This document shows positions 9,523-18,302 of a stretch of DNA of 64,000 nt, in pieces. Source of the DNA: Xylophilus sp. GW821-FHT01B05 (GTDB taxonomy: Bacteria; Pseudomonadota; Gammaproteobacteria; Burkholderiales; Burkholderiaceae_C); contig CP152408.1 of the NCBI GenBank assembly GCA_038961845.1, positions 2,480,001 to 2,544,000 on the forward strand. The letters run 5' to 3'. The notes under the pieces were generated by a model. It searched no databases. It had not been told where the DNA came from and saw only the letters and a list, made by a program, of their open reading frames with translations. Both the position numbers and the translations under genes were made by a program. How positions within the stretch are numbered: position 1 is the first letter of the stretch; every line of letters starts with the position of its first letter.

Positions 9523-9590
9523 GGGTTTTGAGGGAAATATGCCTCTAGCCCAGGTGCAGCCTGGGCTTATAGCTATCTATTTGATAGTTG
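9523..9590 (+). repeat. Dispersed palindromic repeat, copy B, between convergent genes
   Basis: Reads AAATATGCCTCTAGCCCAGG, then TGCAGCCTGGGCTTATAGC, then TATCTATTTGATAG. Inverted arms GCCCAGG/CCTGGGC and a second small palindrome CTATC/GATAG are visible. It lies between the 3' ends of the DUF1304 gene (+) and the DUF1439 gene (-), so a bidirectional terminator role is plausible. Confidence 0.85.
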
Positions 9591-9597
9591 TGGCTGG

Positions 9598-10155
9598 CTA
9601 GCGCACTTCTACCTTCAAGCCCTCATCCGTCACCGTGATCGCGCCCAGCTCCACCGGGCGGTTGCCAAAGCGCAGTTCCTCGGGCGTGAAGGTGTGCAGC
9701 GGGTAGTCGCGCAGCACCTGCTGCGCCACCATGGCGCCGACCGATTGCAGGTTGCGCGTGTCATTGGCCGACAGGCCTTGCAGCTCCAGCCGCTCGGTGG
9801 TGGGTTCGTTCAGCCGCACGCTGCGCGTGGCCGCATCAAAGCGCAGGCCGCTGCTGATCGCCAGCAGGCCCGGCAAGGGCGTGGGAAACAGCAGCGGGTT
9901 GCGCAGCAAGGTGTCGGTGGTGATGGTCAGCCGGTTGGCTTGCGGGTTCAGGGCGATGCGCGGGTTGCTCAGGCGCACCTCGATCAACTCGGCATAGCGC
10001 AGGCTCACCGGAAAGCGCCGCGCAATGCCGGCCTGGACCTGCTCCCGGCTCAGCGTGTATTCGCCCGTCCAGATGTTGTAGCCCGCGCGGGCCAGCAAGG
10101 GCAGCAGGGCAGCCACGGCCAGCAGGCTGCGGCGGGGGAATGTGGAAGAAGCCAT
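9598..10155 (-). CDS. DUF1439 family exported protein (YceB-like)
   Basis: 185 residues starting at ATG 10155, with an N-terminal signal sequence (FPRRSLLAVAALLPLLARAG) and no clear lipobox cysteine. The rest matches the pattern of DUF1439/YceB-type proteins, including TGEYTLSREQVQAGIARRFP and a C-terminal PVELGAITVTDEGLKVEV. The family is periplasmic and of unknown function. An in-frame ATG 17 codons upstream (10206) is possible but would bury the signal peptide. It is convergent with the DUF1304 gene and lies downstream of a LysR regulator on the same strand. Confidence 0.75.
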   Translation of the reverse strand: MASSTFPRRSLLAVAALLPLLARAGYNIWTGEYTLSREQVQAGIARRFPVSLRYAELIEVRLSNPRIALNPQANRLTITTDTLLRNPLLFPTPLPGLLAISSGLRFDAATRSVRLNEPTTERLELQGLSANDTRNLQSVGAMVAQQVLRDYPLHTFTPEELRFGNRPVELGAITVTDEGLKVEVR

Positions 10156-10226
10156 GCTCGCTTCGACGGCGCTGGGCTGGCATCGTTCCTTTTGCGTGGC
10201 ATCCATGGGTAACGGGGCTGGGCGAA

Positions 10227-11144
10227 TCAAGCCGACTCCGGAAACAGCCGCGCACACAAGAAATCCAGCCACACCCGCAGCCGGGGCGAGAGCTGGCGGT
10301 GCGCGGGCCACAGCACAGAGAAGTGGCCGCTGTCCTGTGTGTAGTCGGCCAGCACGGCCTGCAGCGTGCCGGCGGCCAGGGCTTCGCGCACGGCGAAGTC
10401 CGGCAAAAAGGCCAGGCCCAGGCCGCGCAGGGCGGCGTGGATCAGGCCCTCCAGGTTGCTGCTGGTCAGGACCACGGGCAGCGGCGGCAGCGGGCCTTCG
10501 GGGTCGTTGGGGTCGGCCTGCAGCCGCCATTCCTCCAGCTTGCCGGTGGTGACAAAGCGGTATTGCAGGCAGGCGTGCTGCAGCAGGTCACGTGGGCGCT
10601 GCGGCGTGCCGCGCTGCGCCAGGTAATCGGGCGTGCCGACGATGGCCCAGCGAAAGCTGCCCAGGGTGCGGGCCTGCAGCCGCGAGTCGCGCAGCGGGCC
10701 GCTGCGCACCACGGCATCGAAGCCTTCGTCGATCACGTCGACCATGCGGTCGCTGAAGTCCAGGTCGAGTGCGATGTCTGGGTAGCGCGCAGTGAATTCC
10801 GGCAGCACCGGCAGCAGCAGGCGGTAGCCGACCGCCGGCAGGCTGACCCGCAGCCGGCCGCGCGGGGTGTCCATGTGGTGGGCCAGCTCTTCGCGTGCGT
10901 CGTTCAGGTCGGCCAGGATGCGCTGGCTGCGCGCCAGGAACAGCTCGCCCTCGGGTGTGAGGTGGATGCGGCGCGTGCTGCGCTGCATCAGGCGCACGCC
11001 CAGCTTTTCTTCCAGCTTGGCCACGCTCTTGCCTATGGCCGAGGCCGACAGGCCCAGGCGCTGGCCGGCGGCCACAAAGCTGCGGGTTTCCGCCGCCTGC
11101 ACAAAGGCCTGCAGGCCGTTCAGGAGATGGTCGGTGCTGGGCAT
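10227..11144 (-). CDS. LysR-family transcriptional regulator
   Basis: 305 residues, standard LysR length. The N-terminal winged helix-turn-helix (about 1-60) includes FVAAGQRLGLSASAIGKSVA, and the periplasmic-binding-like effector domain starts near residue 90 (GRLRVSLPAVG). It is divergent from the MFS exporter gene with a 98-base intergenic region that is AT-richer than its surroundings, the usual place for a LysR operator. It therefore likely controls the exporter and itself. The effector is unknown. Confidence 0.93.
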   Translation of the reverse strand: MPSTDHLLNGLQAFVQAAETRSFVAAGQRLGLSASAIGKSVAKLEEKLGVRLMQRSTRRIHLTPEGELFLARSQRILADLNDAREELAHHMDTPRGRLRVSLPAVGYRLLLPVLPEFTARYPDIALDLDFSDRMVDVIDEGFDAVVRSGPLRDSRLQARTLGSFRWAIVGTPDYLAQRGTPQRPRDLLQHACLQYRFVTTGKLEEWRLQADPNDPEGPLPPLPVVLTSSNLEGLIHAALRGLGLAFLPDFAVREALAAGTLQAVLADYTQDSGHFSVLWPAHRQLSPRLRVWLDFLCARLFPESA

Positions 11145-12746
11145 TGAAGAAAATAATTCCGTTAAGAGCGGTTGAATGGCCTGTTTATCTTATTTTGCAG
11201 AGTTTTTATCTTCTATCCCTGAACATACAACGGGAAGAAACCATGTCTGCGATCTCTTTGCCCACCCGCTTTGGCGCTGTGCCGTCGCGGGTGGAGGCCC
11301 GGCTGACCCTGGCCGCGGTCTGCCTGGCGGCCTTGTGTCTGCCGCTGGGCTTTACCGGTGCGGCGGTGGCGCTGCACGCCATCGGCCAGGAGTTTGGTGC
11401 CGGGCCCGAGGCGCTGATGTGGGTCAACAACGCCTTCATGCTGGCATTCGGCAGCCTGCTGCTGGTGTTTGGCACCTTGGCCGACCGGCAGGGGCGCAGG
11501 CGCTGGTTTCTGAGCGGCACGGCGCTGTTTGCAGCGGCCAGCGTCGCGGCCTGGGCCGCGCCCGGCATCGTGGCGCTGGACCTGCTGCGCGCCTTGCAGG
11601 GCGTGGGCGCGGCGGCCATTCTCTCCAGCGGGCCGGCGGCGCTGGCCCAGGTGTTCGACGAGCCGGCGCGGCCGCGCGCCTACAGCCTGCTGGGCGCCAG
11701 CTTTGGCGTGGGGCTGGCCTTTGGCCCCTTGTTGGCCGGGGCGTTGGTGCATGGAGTGGGCTGGCGCAGCTTCTTCCTGGTGCTGGCGGCGCTGACGGCT
11801 GGCGCCGGCTTGCTGGGCGCCTATGCCATGCGCGAATCGCGCAACCCGGCTGCGGCGGCGCAGCGAGTCGATTGGCTGGGCGCCAGCAGCTTCACCCTGG
11901 GGCTGGCGCTGTTCACCTGGGCGGTGTTGCGCGCGCCGGAGCGGGGCTGGGCTGATGCCTCGGTGCTGGCCTTGCTGGTGGTTGCCGCTGGCTTGTTGCT
12001 GTTCTTTGTGCGTACCGAGCTGCGCGTGGCGCACCCGATGCTGGACCTGCGCCTGTTCCGTAGCGCGCGCTTTGCCGGCGTGCAGTGGCTGGCGGTGGCG
12101 CCGGCCTGGTCCTTTGTGGTCTTGCTGGTGCTGTTGCCGCTGCGCTTTATCGGCGCCGAAGGCTGGCCCGAGGTGCAGGTTGGCTGGTGGATGCTGGCGC
12201 TGTCGGGGCCGATGCTGGTGGTGCCGCTGCTGTCGGGCTGGCTGGTGCGCTGGGTGTCGGCGGGCGTGTTGTCGGGTGTTGGCCTGCTGGGCTGCGCGGC
12301 CGGGCTGGCTTGGCTGGCGCAGTGGATGCCCGGCGATGCGCCCGCTGCCCTGTTGCCGCCGCTGCTGTTGATCGGCTGCGGCATCGGGCTGCCCTGGGGG
12401 CTGATGGATGGGCTGGCGGTGAGCGTGGTGCCGCGCGAGCAGGCGGGCATGGCGGCTGGCATCTTCAACACCTTGCGCGTGGCGGGCGAGGGCATTGCGG
12501 TGGCGCTGGTTGGCACCTTGCTGGCAGCGCTGGTGCAGGCGCAGTTGCCGCACGGCGCCACGGCAAGCGCGGCGCACCAGGCCGCGGCGGGGGATCTGGT
12601 GCAGGCTGCAGCACTGCTGCCGGGCGTGCCCGCGCCGGTGCTGCACGCCGCTTACGCGCAGGCCTTTCAGTCGCTCCTGTACCTGCTGGCGGGGATCTCT
12701 GTGGTGTCGGCGCTGGTGGCGTTCCGGGCGCTGCGGCGGCCGAGTG

Positions 12747-13533
<787 letters not shown>

Positions 13534-13550
<17 letters not shown>

Positions 13551-14187
13551 TGAGTTTCCTTTCGAGCACACGGGCGTAGAGGCTGATGGGGAAGCACAGC
13601 GCGAAGTACATCAGCGCCAGGCAGCTGTAGACCACGAAGGGCTTGAAGGTGGCGTTGGAGATCATGCTGCCGGCCTTGGTCAGCTCGATAAAACCAATGA
13701 CCGAGGCCAGCGCCGTGCCCTTGACCACCTGCACCAGAAAGCCCACCGTGGGTGCGATGGCCAGGCGCGAGGCCTGCGGCAAGACCACGTGGCGCAGTTG
13801 TTCGGAGAAGGACAGCGCCAGGCTGCCGGAGGCCTCCCACTGGCCCTTGGGCACGGCCTCGACGCAGCCGCGCCAGATCTCGGTCAGATAGGCGCTGCTG
13901 TAGAGCGTGAGCGCCAGCGCAGCCGCAAACCAGGGCGAGGTGTCTATGCCCAGCAGCGCAACGCCAAAGTACGCCAAAAACAGCTGCATCAGCAGCGGCG
14001 TACCCTGGAATAGCTGCACATAGCCGGCCACAAAGCGCTGCGCGATCTTGCCGCGCGCCAGCCGCAGCACCAGCAGCGCCAGCCCGACAAGGCCACCGCC
14101 AATAAAGGCAATCAGCGACAGGGCCACCGTCCAGCGTGCCGCCAGCAGCAGGTTGCGCAGGATGTCCCAGAGGGTGAATTCAACCAT
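13534..14187 (-). CDS. Amino-acid ABC transporter permease (HisM/GlnP-type)
   Basis: 217-residue inner-membrane permease with about five membrane segments. The C-terminal half carries the EAA-loop region (AVPKGQWEASGSLALSFSEQ) that docks the ATPase. It pairs with the adjacent permease gene 9 bases upstream, as expected for a heterodimeric polar amino-acid importer. Start ATG 14187 is the first in frame and fits the family N-terminus. Substrate unknown. Confidence 0.92.
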
Positions 14188-14196
14188 GGCGATCTC

Positions 14197-14859
14197 TTAT
14201 TTTCCGAACAGCAGGCGCGGGCCTGCCCACTGCAGCAGGCGGCGCAGGGCAATGGCCAGCGCCAGGTAGAGCAGCGTGGCGACGATGTAGGACTCGAACG
14301 CGCGGAAGTTGCGGCTCTGGATCAGGTTGGCGGCGTAGCTCAGCTCGGGCGTGGAGATCTGCCCGCACACGGCCGAGCCCAGCATCACGATGATGATCTG
14401 CCCCGTCATGGCCGGCCAGACCTTGGCCAGCGCCGGCGGCAGCACCACCCGCGTAAAGATCTGCACCCGGCCCAGCGCCAGGCTTTGCGCGGCCTCGATC
14501 TGGCCGCGCGGCGTGGCGGCAATGCCGGCGCGGATGATCTCGGTGGCGTAGGCGCTCAGGTTCACCACCATGGCAATCACGGATGCCGTCTCGGGCGAGA
14601 GCTTCACGCCCGCGGCCGGCAGGCCGAAAAAGATGAAGAACAACTGCACGATGAAGGGCGTGTTGCGCACCAGCTCTACATAGGTGCCGACCACCCAGCG
14701 CAGCCAGGTGGGGCCGCTGGCGCGCGCCCAGGCAAAGGCAATGCCCAGCGCCAGGCCGATCACCGTGGCCACGGCGGTCAGGCCGATGGTCCAGTAGATG
14801 CCGTGCAGCAGCAGCGGCCACTCGCTCAGCACCGCGCCAAAGTCGAACTGGATGCGCAT
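14197..14859 (-). CDS. Amino-acid ABC transporter permease (HisQ/GlnP-type)
   Basis: 220 residues with about five membrane helices and a clear EAA loop (ATPRGQIEAAQSLALGRVQ). It follows the solute-binding protein gene after 36 bases and precedes the second permease by 9. Paralogous to the neighbouring permease. Together they should form the membrane channel of a polar amino-acid importer. No unusual residues noticed. Confidence 0.92.
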   Translation of the reverse strand: MRIQFDFGAVLSEWPLLLHGIYWTIGLTAVATVIGLALGIAFAWARASGPTWLRWVVGTYVELVRNTPFIVQLFFIFFGLPAAGVKLSPETASVIAMVVNLSAYATEIIRAGIAATPRGQIEAAQSLALGRVQIFTRVVLPPALAKVWPAMTGQIIIVMLGSAVCGQISTPELSYAANLIQSRNFRAFESYIVATLLYLALAIALRRLLQWAGPRLLFGK

Positions 14860-14895
14860 GGGGAAGCGTCCTTGTCGTGCAGCTTGCGGGGGCGT

Positions 14896-15687
14896 TTACT
14901 GCGGCAGATCGCCGGCCGGGCGGCCGAGCCACTTCTGCGACAGCTTGTCGAGCTCGCCGGTCTTCTTGGCGTCAGCCAGGATCTCGTTGACCTTGCCGCG
15001 CAGCGCGTCTTCACCCTTGGCCACGCCGATGAAGTTGGGGCTTTCCTTGAGCAGCAGCTTGTACTCGGCGCCGATCTGCGGGTTCTTGGCCATCATGTTG
15101 CCGGCCACCGAGGCGCTGGTGGCAATCACCTGCGTCTGGCCCGCGACGAAGGCTGCGATGGTGGCGTTGTTGTCCTCGAAGCGCTTGACGTCCACGCCGG
15201 CCGGGATGACCTTGGACAGCTCCTGGTCTTCCATGGCGCCACGGGTCACCGCCACGCTCTTGCCGGCCAGGTCGGCAAAGCTCTTGACCGGCAGGCTCTT
15301 GGGCGCGAACACGGCCTGGAAGAAGGGCGAGTAGGCGGCGGTGAAGTCGATCACCTTCTCGCGCTCGGGGTTCTTGCCCAGCGTGGAGATCACCAGGTCC
15401 GCCTTCTTGGTCTGCAGGTAGGGAATGCGGTTGGCGCTGGTCACCGGCACCAGCTCAACCTTCACGCTCAGCTTGGCGGCGATCAGGCGGGCGGTGTCGA
15501 TGTCCAGGCCCTGGGGCTGCAGGTCGGTGCCGACGAAGCCATAGGGCGGGTAGTCGGTCGGGATGGCGATCTTGATCGTCTTGGCCTTCATGACGTCGTC
15601 CAGGGCGGACTGTGCATGCACGCCGCAGGCGGCGAAAGCGGCGAGGGTGACAAGGCCAAGGGCGAGCGGGCGGCGGGCGAAGGTCAT
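14896..15687 (-). CDS. Amino-acid ABC transporter periplasmic solute-binding protein
   Basis: 263 residues with a Sec signal peptide (about 1-25, ending GVHAQS). The mature part begins with the SBP family 3 pattern TIKIAIPTDYPPYGFVG, followed by GLDIDTARLIAAKL and PEREKVIDFTAAY. It captures a small amino acid or derivative in the periplasm for the two permeases. Its ATG overlaps the GntR stop by 4 bases, so regulator and transporter are one transcript. The ligand cannot be predicted from the visible residues. Confidence 0.93.
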   Translation of the reverse strand: MTFARRPLALGLVTLAAFAACGVHAQSALDDVMKAKTIKIAIPTDYPPYGFVGTDLQPQGLDIDTARLIAAKLSVKVELVPVTSANRIPYLQTKKADLVISTLGKNPEREKVIDFTAAYSPFFQAVFAPKSLPVKSFADLAGKSVAVTRGAMEDQELSKVIPAGVDVKRFEDNNATIAAFVAGQTQVIATSASVAGNMMAKNPQIGAEYKLLLKESPNFIGVAKGEDALRGKVNEILADAKKTGELDKLSQKWLGRPAGDLPQ

Positions 15688-16427
15688 AGCAAGGCTCCCA
15701 GGTAAGTGGAGGGGGTTTCGGAAACAGGTGTCTTGGTGCCGGCCGGCGACTTGGCGACCGGTGCCAATGCGTCGCGCAGTTCGCGCAGCGGGTCTTCTTC
15801 GGTGGCCACGGGCTTGAGCCGCAGCGCGGCCTGCACGGTGCCGATGTGCTCGGACATCAGCTGCTCGGCCAGGGCGGTGTCGCCCACCTCCAGTGCGGCG
15901 ACGATGCGCACGTGGTCTTCACAGGACTGCGCCGCATCGTGCGACGACTGGTAGAGCATGGCAATCAGCGTGGTGCGCGCGGTGAAGTCGCGCAGCGTGT
16001 CGGCCAGCAGGTGGTTGCCCAGGCAGTCGGCCAGGCAGACATGGAAGTCGCCCAACAGAAAGCTGCGCGCGCCCACGTCGCTGCCGCGCACGGCGGCTTT
16101 CTCGCGCTGCAGGTGCTGCTTGAGCTGGCGGATGGCGTCCTTGCCAATCCTGGGCATCTGGCGGATCAGGCCCAGCTCGATCACGCGGCGCGCTTCGAAG
16201 GCCTCGCGTGCCTCATCTTGCGAGGGCTCGACCACGAACCAGCCGCGCCGCGCGCTCACCGTAACGATGCCGCGCGTGGACAACCGTGTGAGCGCCTCGC
16301 GCACGATGGTGCGGCTGCAGTCAAACAACACGGCCAGTTGCTGCTCACCCAGCCGCGTGCCGGGCGCAAGCTTTTGCGCCATCACGGCTTCGATGATGCG
16401 GCTGCTGATCTCGGTGGCGGAAGGCAT
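15684..16427 (-). CDS. GntR-family transcriptional regulator (FCD/FadR subfamily)
   Basis: 247 residues. The N-terminal winged helix (about 5-70) contains LGEQQLAVLFDCSRTIVREA and ALTRLSTRGIVTVSARRG. The C-terminal all-helical FCD domain keeps metal-type histidines (FHVCLADCLGNH and DHVRIVAALE). First gene of the ABC operon and translationally coupled to the binding protein, so it most likely senses the imported compound or a product and represses its own operon. A GTATAC-centred palindrome lies about 30 bases upstream. Confidence 0.9.
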   Translation of the reverse strand: MPSATEISSRIIEAVMAQKLAPGTRLGEQQLAVLFDCSRTIVREALTRLSTRGIVTVSARRGWFVVEPSQDEAREAFEARRVIELGLIRQMPRIGKDAIRQLKQHLQREKAAVRGSDVGARSFLLGDFHVCLADCLGNHLLADTLRDFTARTTLIAMLYQSSHDAAQSCEDHVRIVAALEVGDTALAEQLMSEHIGTVQAALRLKPVATEEDPLRELRDALAPVAKSPAGTKTPVSETPSTYLGALL

Positions 16428-16455
16428 GTAACCGGTACAGCAGATTCCGTGCCAC

Positions 16456-16465
16456 TGGTATACAA
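16456..16465. promoter_or_regulatory. Candidate GntR (FCD) operator
   Basis: TGGTATACAA is a near-palindrome centred on GTATAC, the kind of core bound by several FCD-type GntR repressors. It lies in the 146-base divergent gap between gntR (starts 16427) and the Uma2 gene (starts 16574). Assignment is by motif shape and position only. Confidence 0.35.
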
Positions 16466-16573
16466 GCTATGTGCACCGGAACGGTTCAAGGCCCGGGCCG
16501 TGGTGCACCGAAATGGGCCAGGCGCAGGGCAGGCCTGGCCGCATAATCGTGCGAACCGCCCCGTGAGGACGCC

Positions 16574-17134
16574 ATGGCACATCCCGTACCCAAGAAACCT
16601 TTCAGTCCGGCTGATTACCTGAGCTGGGAAGCCGAGCAGCCCGAGCGCCATGAGTATCTCGATGGCGAAGTGTTCGCCATGGCTGGGGCTGAAGACCGGC
16701 ATGTGACCGCCGCAGGAAATCTCTACATCTTCCTGCGCCAGCATTTCACCGGCACCCCATGCCGCACCTATATGAGCGATATGCGCCTGCACATCGCGAC
16801 GGCCAACGCCTATTTCTATCCCGACGTGCTGGTCACCTGCAGCGCCGCCGACCAGGCCAGCGCCATGGTGAGGACCGAGCCCACCCTGATCGCCGAGGTG
16901 CTCTCGCCCGGCACCGCCGCCTATGACCGTGGCGTGAAGTTCTCGCACTACCGCAGCATCGCCAGCCTCCAGGAATACCTGCTGGTAGACCTGGACACCC
17001 GCGCCACCGACGTCTACCGCAAGGGCGAGGACGGCCTGTGGGTGCTGCACCCCTTTGCCGCAGGCGAGGTGGTGACGCTGGCAAGCGTGGAGCTGAGCAT
17101 CACGGCTGCGCAGCTGTTTGCCGACGTGGTGTAG
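16574..17134 (+). CDS. Uma2-family (DUF820) putative endonuclease
   Basis: 186 residues of the Uma2/DUF820 restriction-endonuclease-like fold: PFSPADYLSWEAEQPERHEY near the N-terminus, FYPDVLVTC (catalytic-type Asp) and TLIAEVLSPGTAAYDRG with LQEYLLVD. The family has a PD-(D/E)XK-like core and is very common in cyanobacteria and scattered elsewhere; its biological role is unknown. ATG 16574 fits the family N-terminus. It stands alone between the divergent GntR operon and a palindromic intergenic repeat. Confidence 0.85.
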   Translation: MAHPVPKKPFSPADYLSWEAEQPERHEYLDGEVFAMAGAEDRHVTAAGNLYIFLRQHFTGTPCRTYMSDMRLHIATANAYFYPDVLVTCSAADQASAMVRTEPTLIAEVLSPGTAAYDRGVKFSHYRSIASLQEYLLVDLDTRATDVYRKGEDGLWVLHPFAAGEVVTLASVELSITAAQLFADVV

Positions 17135-17192
17135 TCAGCAGCGCCTGGCCTTCGGTGCTCGGCGGAAAAATTCGGAGCTGAGTCATGCCAAA

Positions 17193-17282
17193 AACACCGC
17201 GGAACTGGCTTTGCCAGGCCGCAGGTGTTGCCCCCTCGAAGGGGGGAGGCGAAGACACGAAGTGCGTAGCCTGGGGGTGGTC
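17193..17282. repeat. Intergenic palindromic repeat with two hairpins (second repeat family)
   Basis: First hairpin 17193-17229: outer stem AACACC-GCGG with CCGC-A-GGTGTT and inner stem CTGGC-TTT-GCCAG. Second hairpin 17231-17245: CCCCCT-CGA-AGGGGG. A tail ends in CCTGGGGGTGG. The block lies between the convergent Uma2 (+) and Bug (-) genes. It resembles an intergenic repeat I associate with Comamonadaceae genomes (from memory, not checked). Only one copy was noticed in this window. Confidence 0.6.
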
Positions 17283-18254
17283 CTAATCCATCCGCGCGCC
17301 CGACGCCTTCACCGCCTCTTGCCAACGCGGCGTCTCCGCCGCCAGGAACTGCGCGAAGTCCTCGCTGCCCAGGAAGGCCGGGTCGGCGCCCTGGGTCACC
17401 ATGCGGCTGCGCAGTTCGGGCTGGGACAGCACCTGGCGGAAGGCATCGCTGAGCCGGGCGACTACGTCCTTGGGTGTGGCGGCGGGGGCCATGAAGCCGT
17501 AGAAGCCCACCACCTCGAAATTCTTCAGGCCCGACTCGATGGCGGTTGGCACGTCGGGCAGGGCGGGGTTGCGCTCGCGGCTGGTGACGGCCAGCGCGCG
17601 CACCTTGCCCTGCTTGGCGTAGCTGGCGGCCTGCGGGATGGATTCGGCCATGAACTGCACCTGGCCGCCCATCAGGTCGGTGAAGGCCGGCGCGCTGCCA
17701 CGGTAGGGAATGTGGACCATGAAGGTGCCGGTGGCGTTCTTGAACATCTCGGGCACCAGGTGCGAGATGCCGCCGTTGCCGGCCGAGCCGTAGTTGACCT
17801 TGCCGGGGTGTTCCTTGGCATAGGCGATGAAGTCCGGCAGTGTCTTGACCGGCACGGCGTTGTTCACCAGCAGCGCCAGTGGCTGCTGGGCCGTGCGGGC
17901 GATGGGCACAAAGTCGCGCAGCGTGTTGTAGGGCAGGCGCTGGTAGAGCGCGCCGTTGATCACCAGCGCGCCGGTGTTGCCCAGCATCAGGGTGTAGCCG
18001 TCGGGCGTGCTCTTGGCCACGAACTCTGCGCCTACCGAGCCGCCGGCGCCGGGCTTGTAGTCCACGAGGATGGGCTGGCCCAGCACCGCCTGCAGCCGGT
18101 CTGACAGCAGGCGCGCGTGCTGGTCCAACGGGCCGCCTGCGGGGAAACCGATCACGACCTTGATCGGTTTGTCGGGGTAGGCCGCCAGCGCCTGCTGGGC
18201 GGCACCAAGGCCCAGGGCGGCCAACAGGGGGAGCAGAACGGTCTTCAGGCGCAT
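17283..18254 (-). CDS. Bug-family tripartite tricarboxylate transporter substrate-binding protein (TctC-like)
   Basis: 323 residues with a Sec signal peptide (about 1-24, ending QQALA). The mature start AYPDKPIKVVIGFPAGGPLD is the family hallmark, followed by the AGAGGSVGAEFVAKSTPDGY-like region (here VDYKPGAGGSVGAEFVA) and HVPYRG-type HIPYRGSAPAFTDLMGG. Bug proteins bind carboxylates or aromatic acids in the periplasm; betaproteobacteria often have dozens, many without a linked TctAB, as here. The ribosome site AGGAGAC just upstream is partly inside a hairpin (18258-18282). Confidence 0.93.
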   Translation of the reverse strand: MRLKTVLLPLLAALGLGAAQQALAAYPDKPIKVVIGFPAGGPLDQHARLLSDRLQAVLGQPILVDYKPGAGGSVGAEFVAKSTPDGYTLMLGNTGALVINGALYQRLPYNTLRDFVPIARTAQQPLALLVNNAVPVKTLPDFIAYAKEHPGKVNYGSAGNGGISHLVPEMFKNATGTFMVHIPYRGSAPAFTDLMGGQVQFMAESIPQAASYAKQGKVRALAVTSRERNPALPDVPTAIESGLKNFEVVGFYGFMAPAATPKDVVARLSDAFRQVLSQPELRSRMVTQGADPAFLGSEDFAQFLAAETPRWQEAVKASGARMD

Positions 18255-18257
18255 GGT

Positions 18258-18282
18258 GTGTCTCCTATATGTAAAGAGACAC
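18258..18282 (-). promoter_or_regulatory. Hairpin overlapping the ribosome-binding site of the Bug gene
   Basis: On the coding (minus) strand the leader reads GTGTCTC, then TTTACATATAG, then GAGACAC, then ACC and ATG. The 7-bp perfect stem GTGTCTC/GAGACAC includes the 3' half of AGGAGAC, the Shine-Dalgarno sequence. Folding would compete with ribosome access. This is seen directly; regulation is inference. Confidence 0.45.
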
Positions 18283-18302
18283 GATGATACGAAGCGCTGC
18301 GA

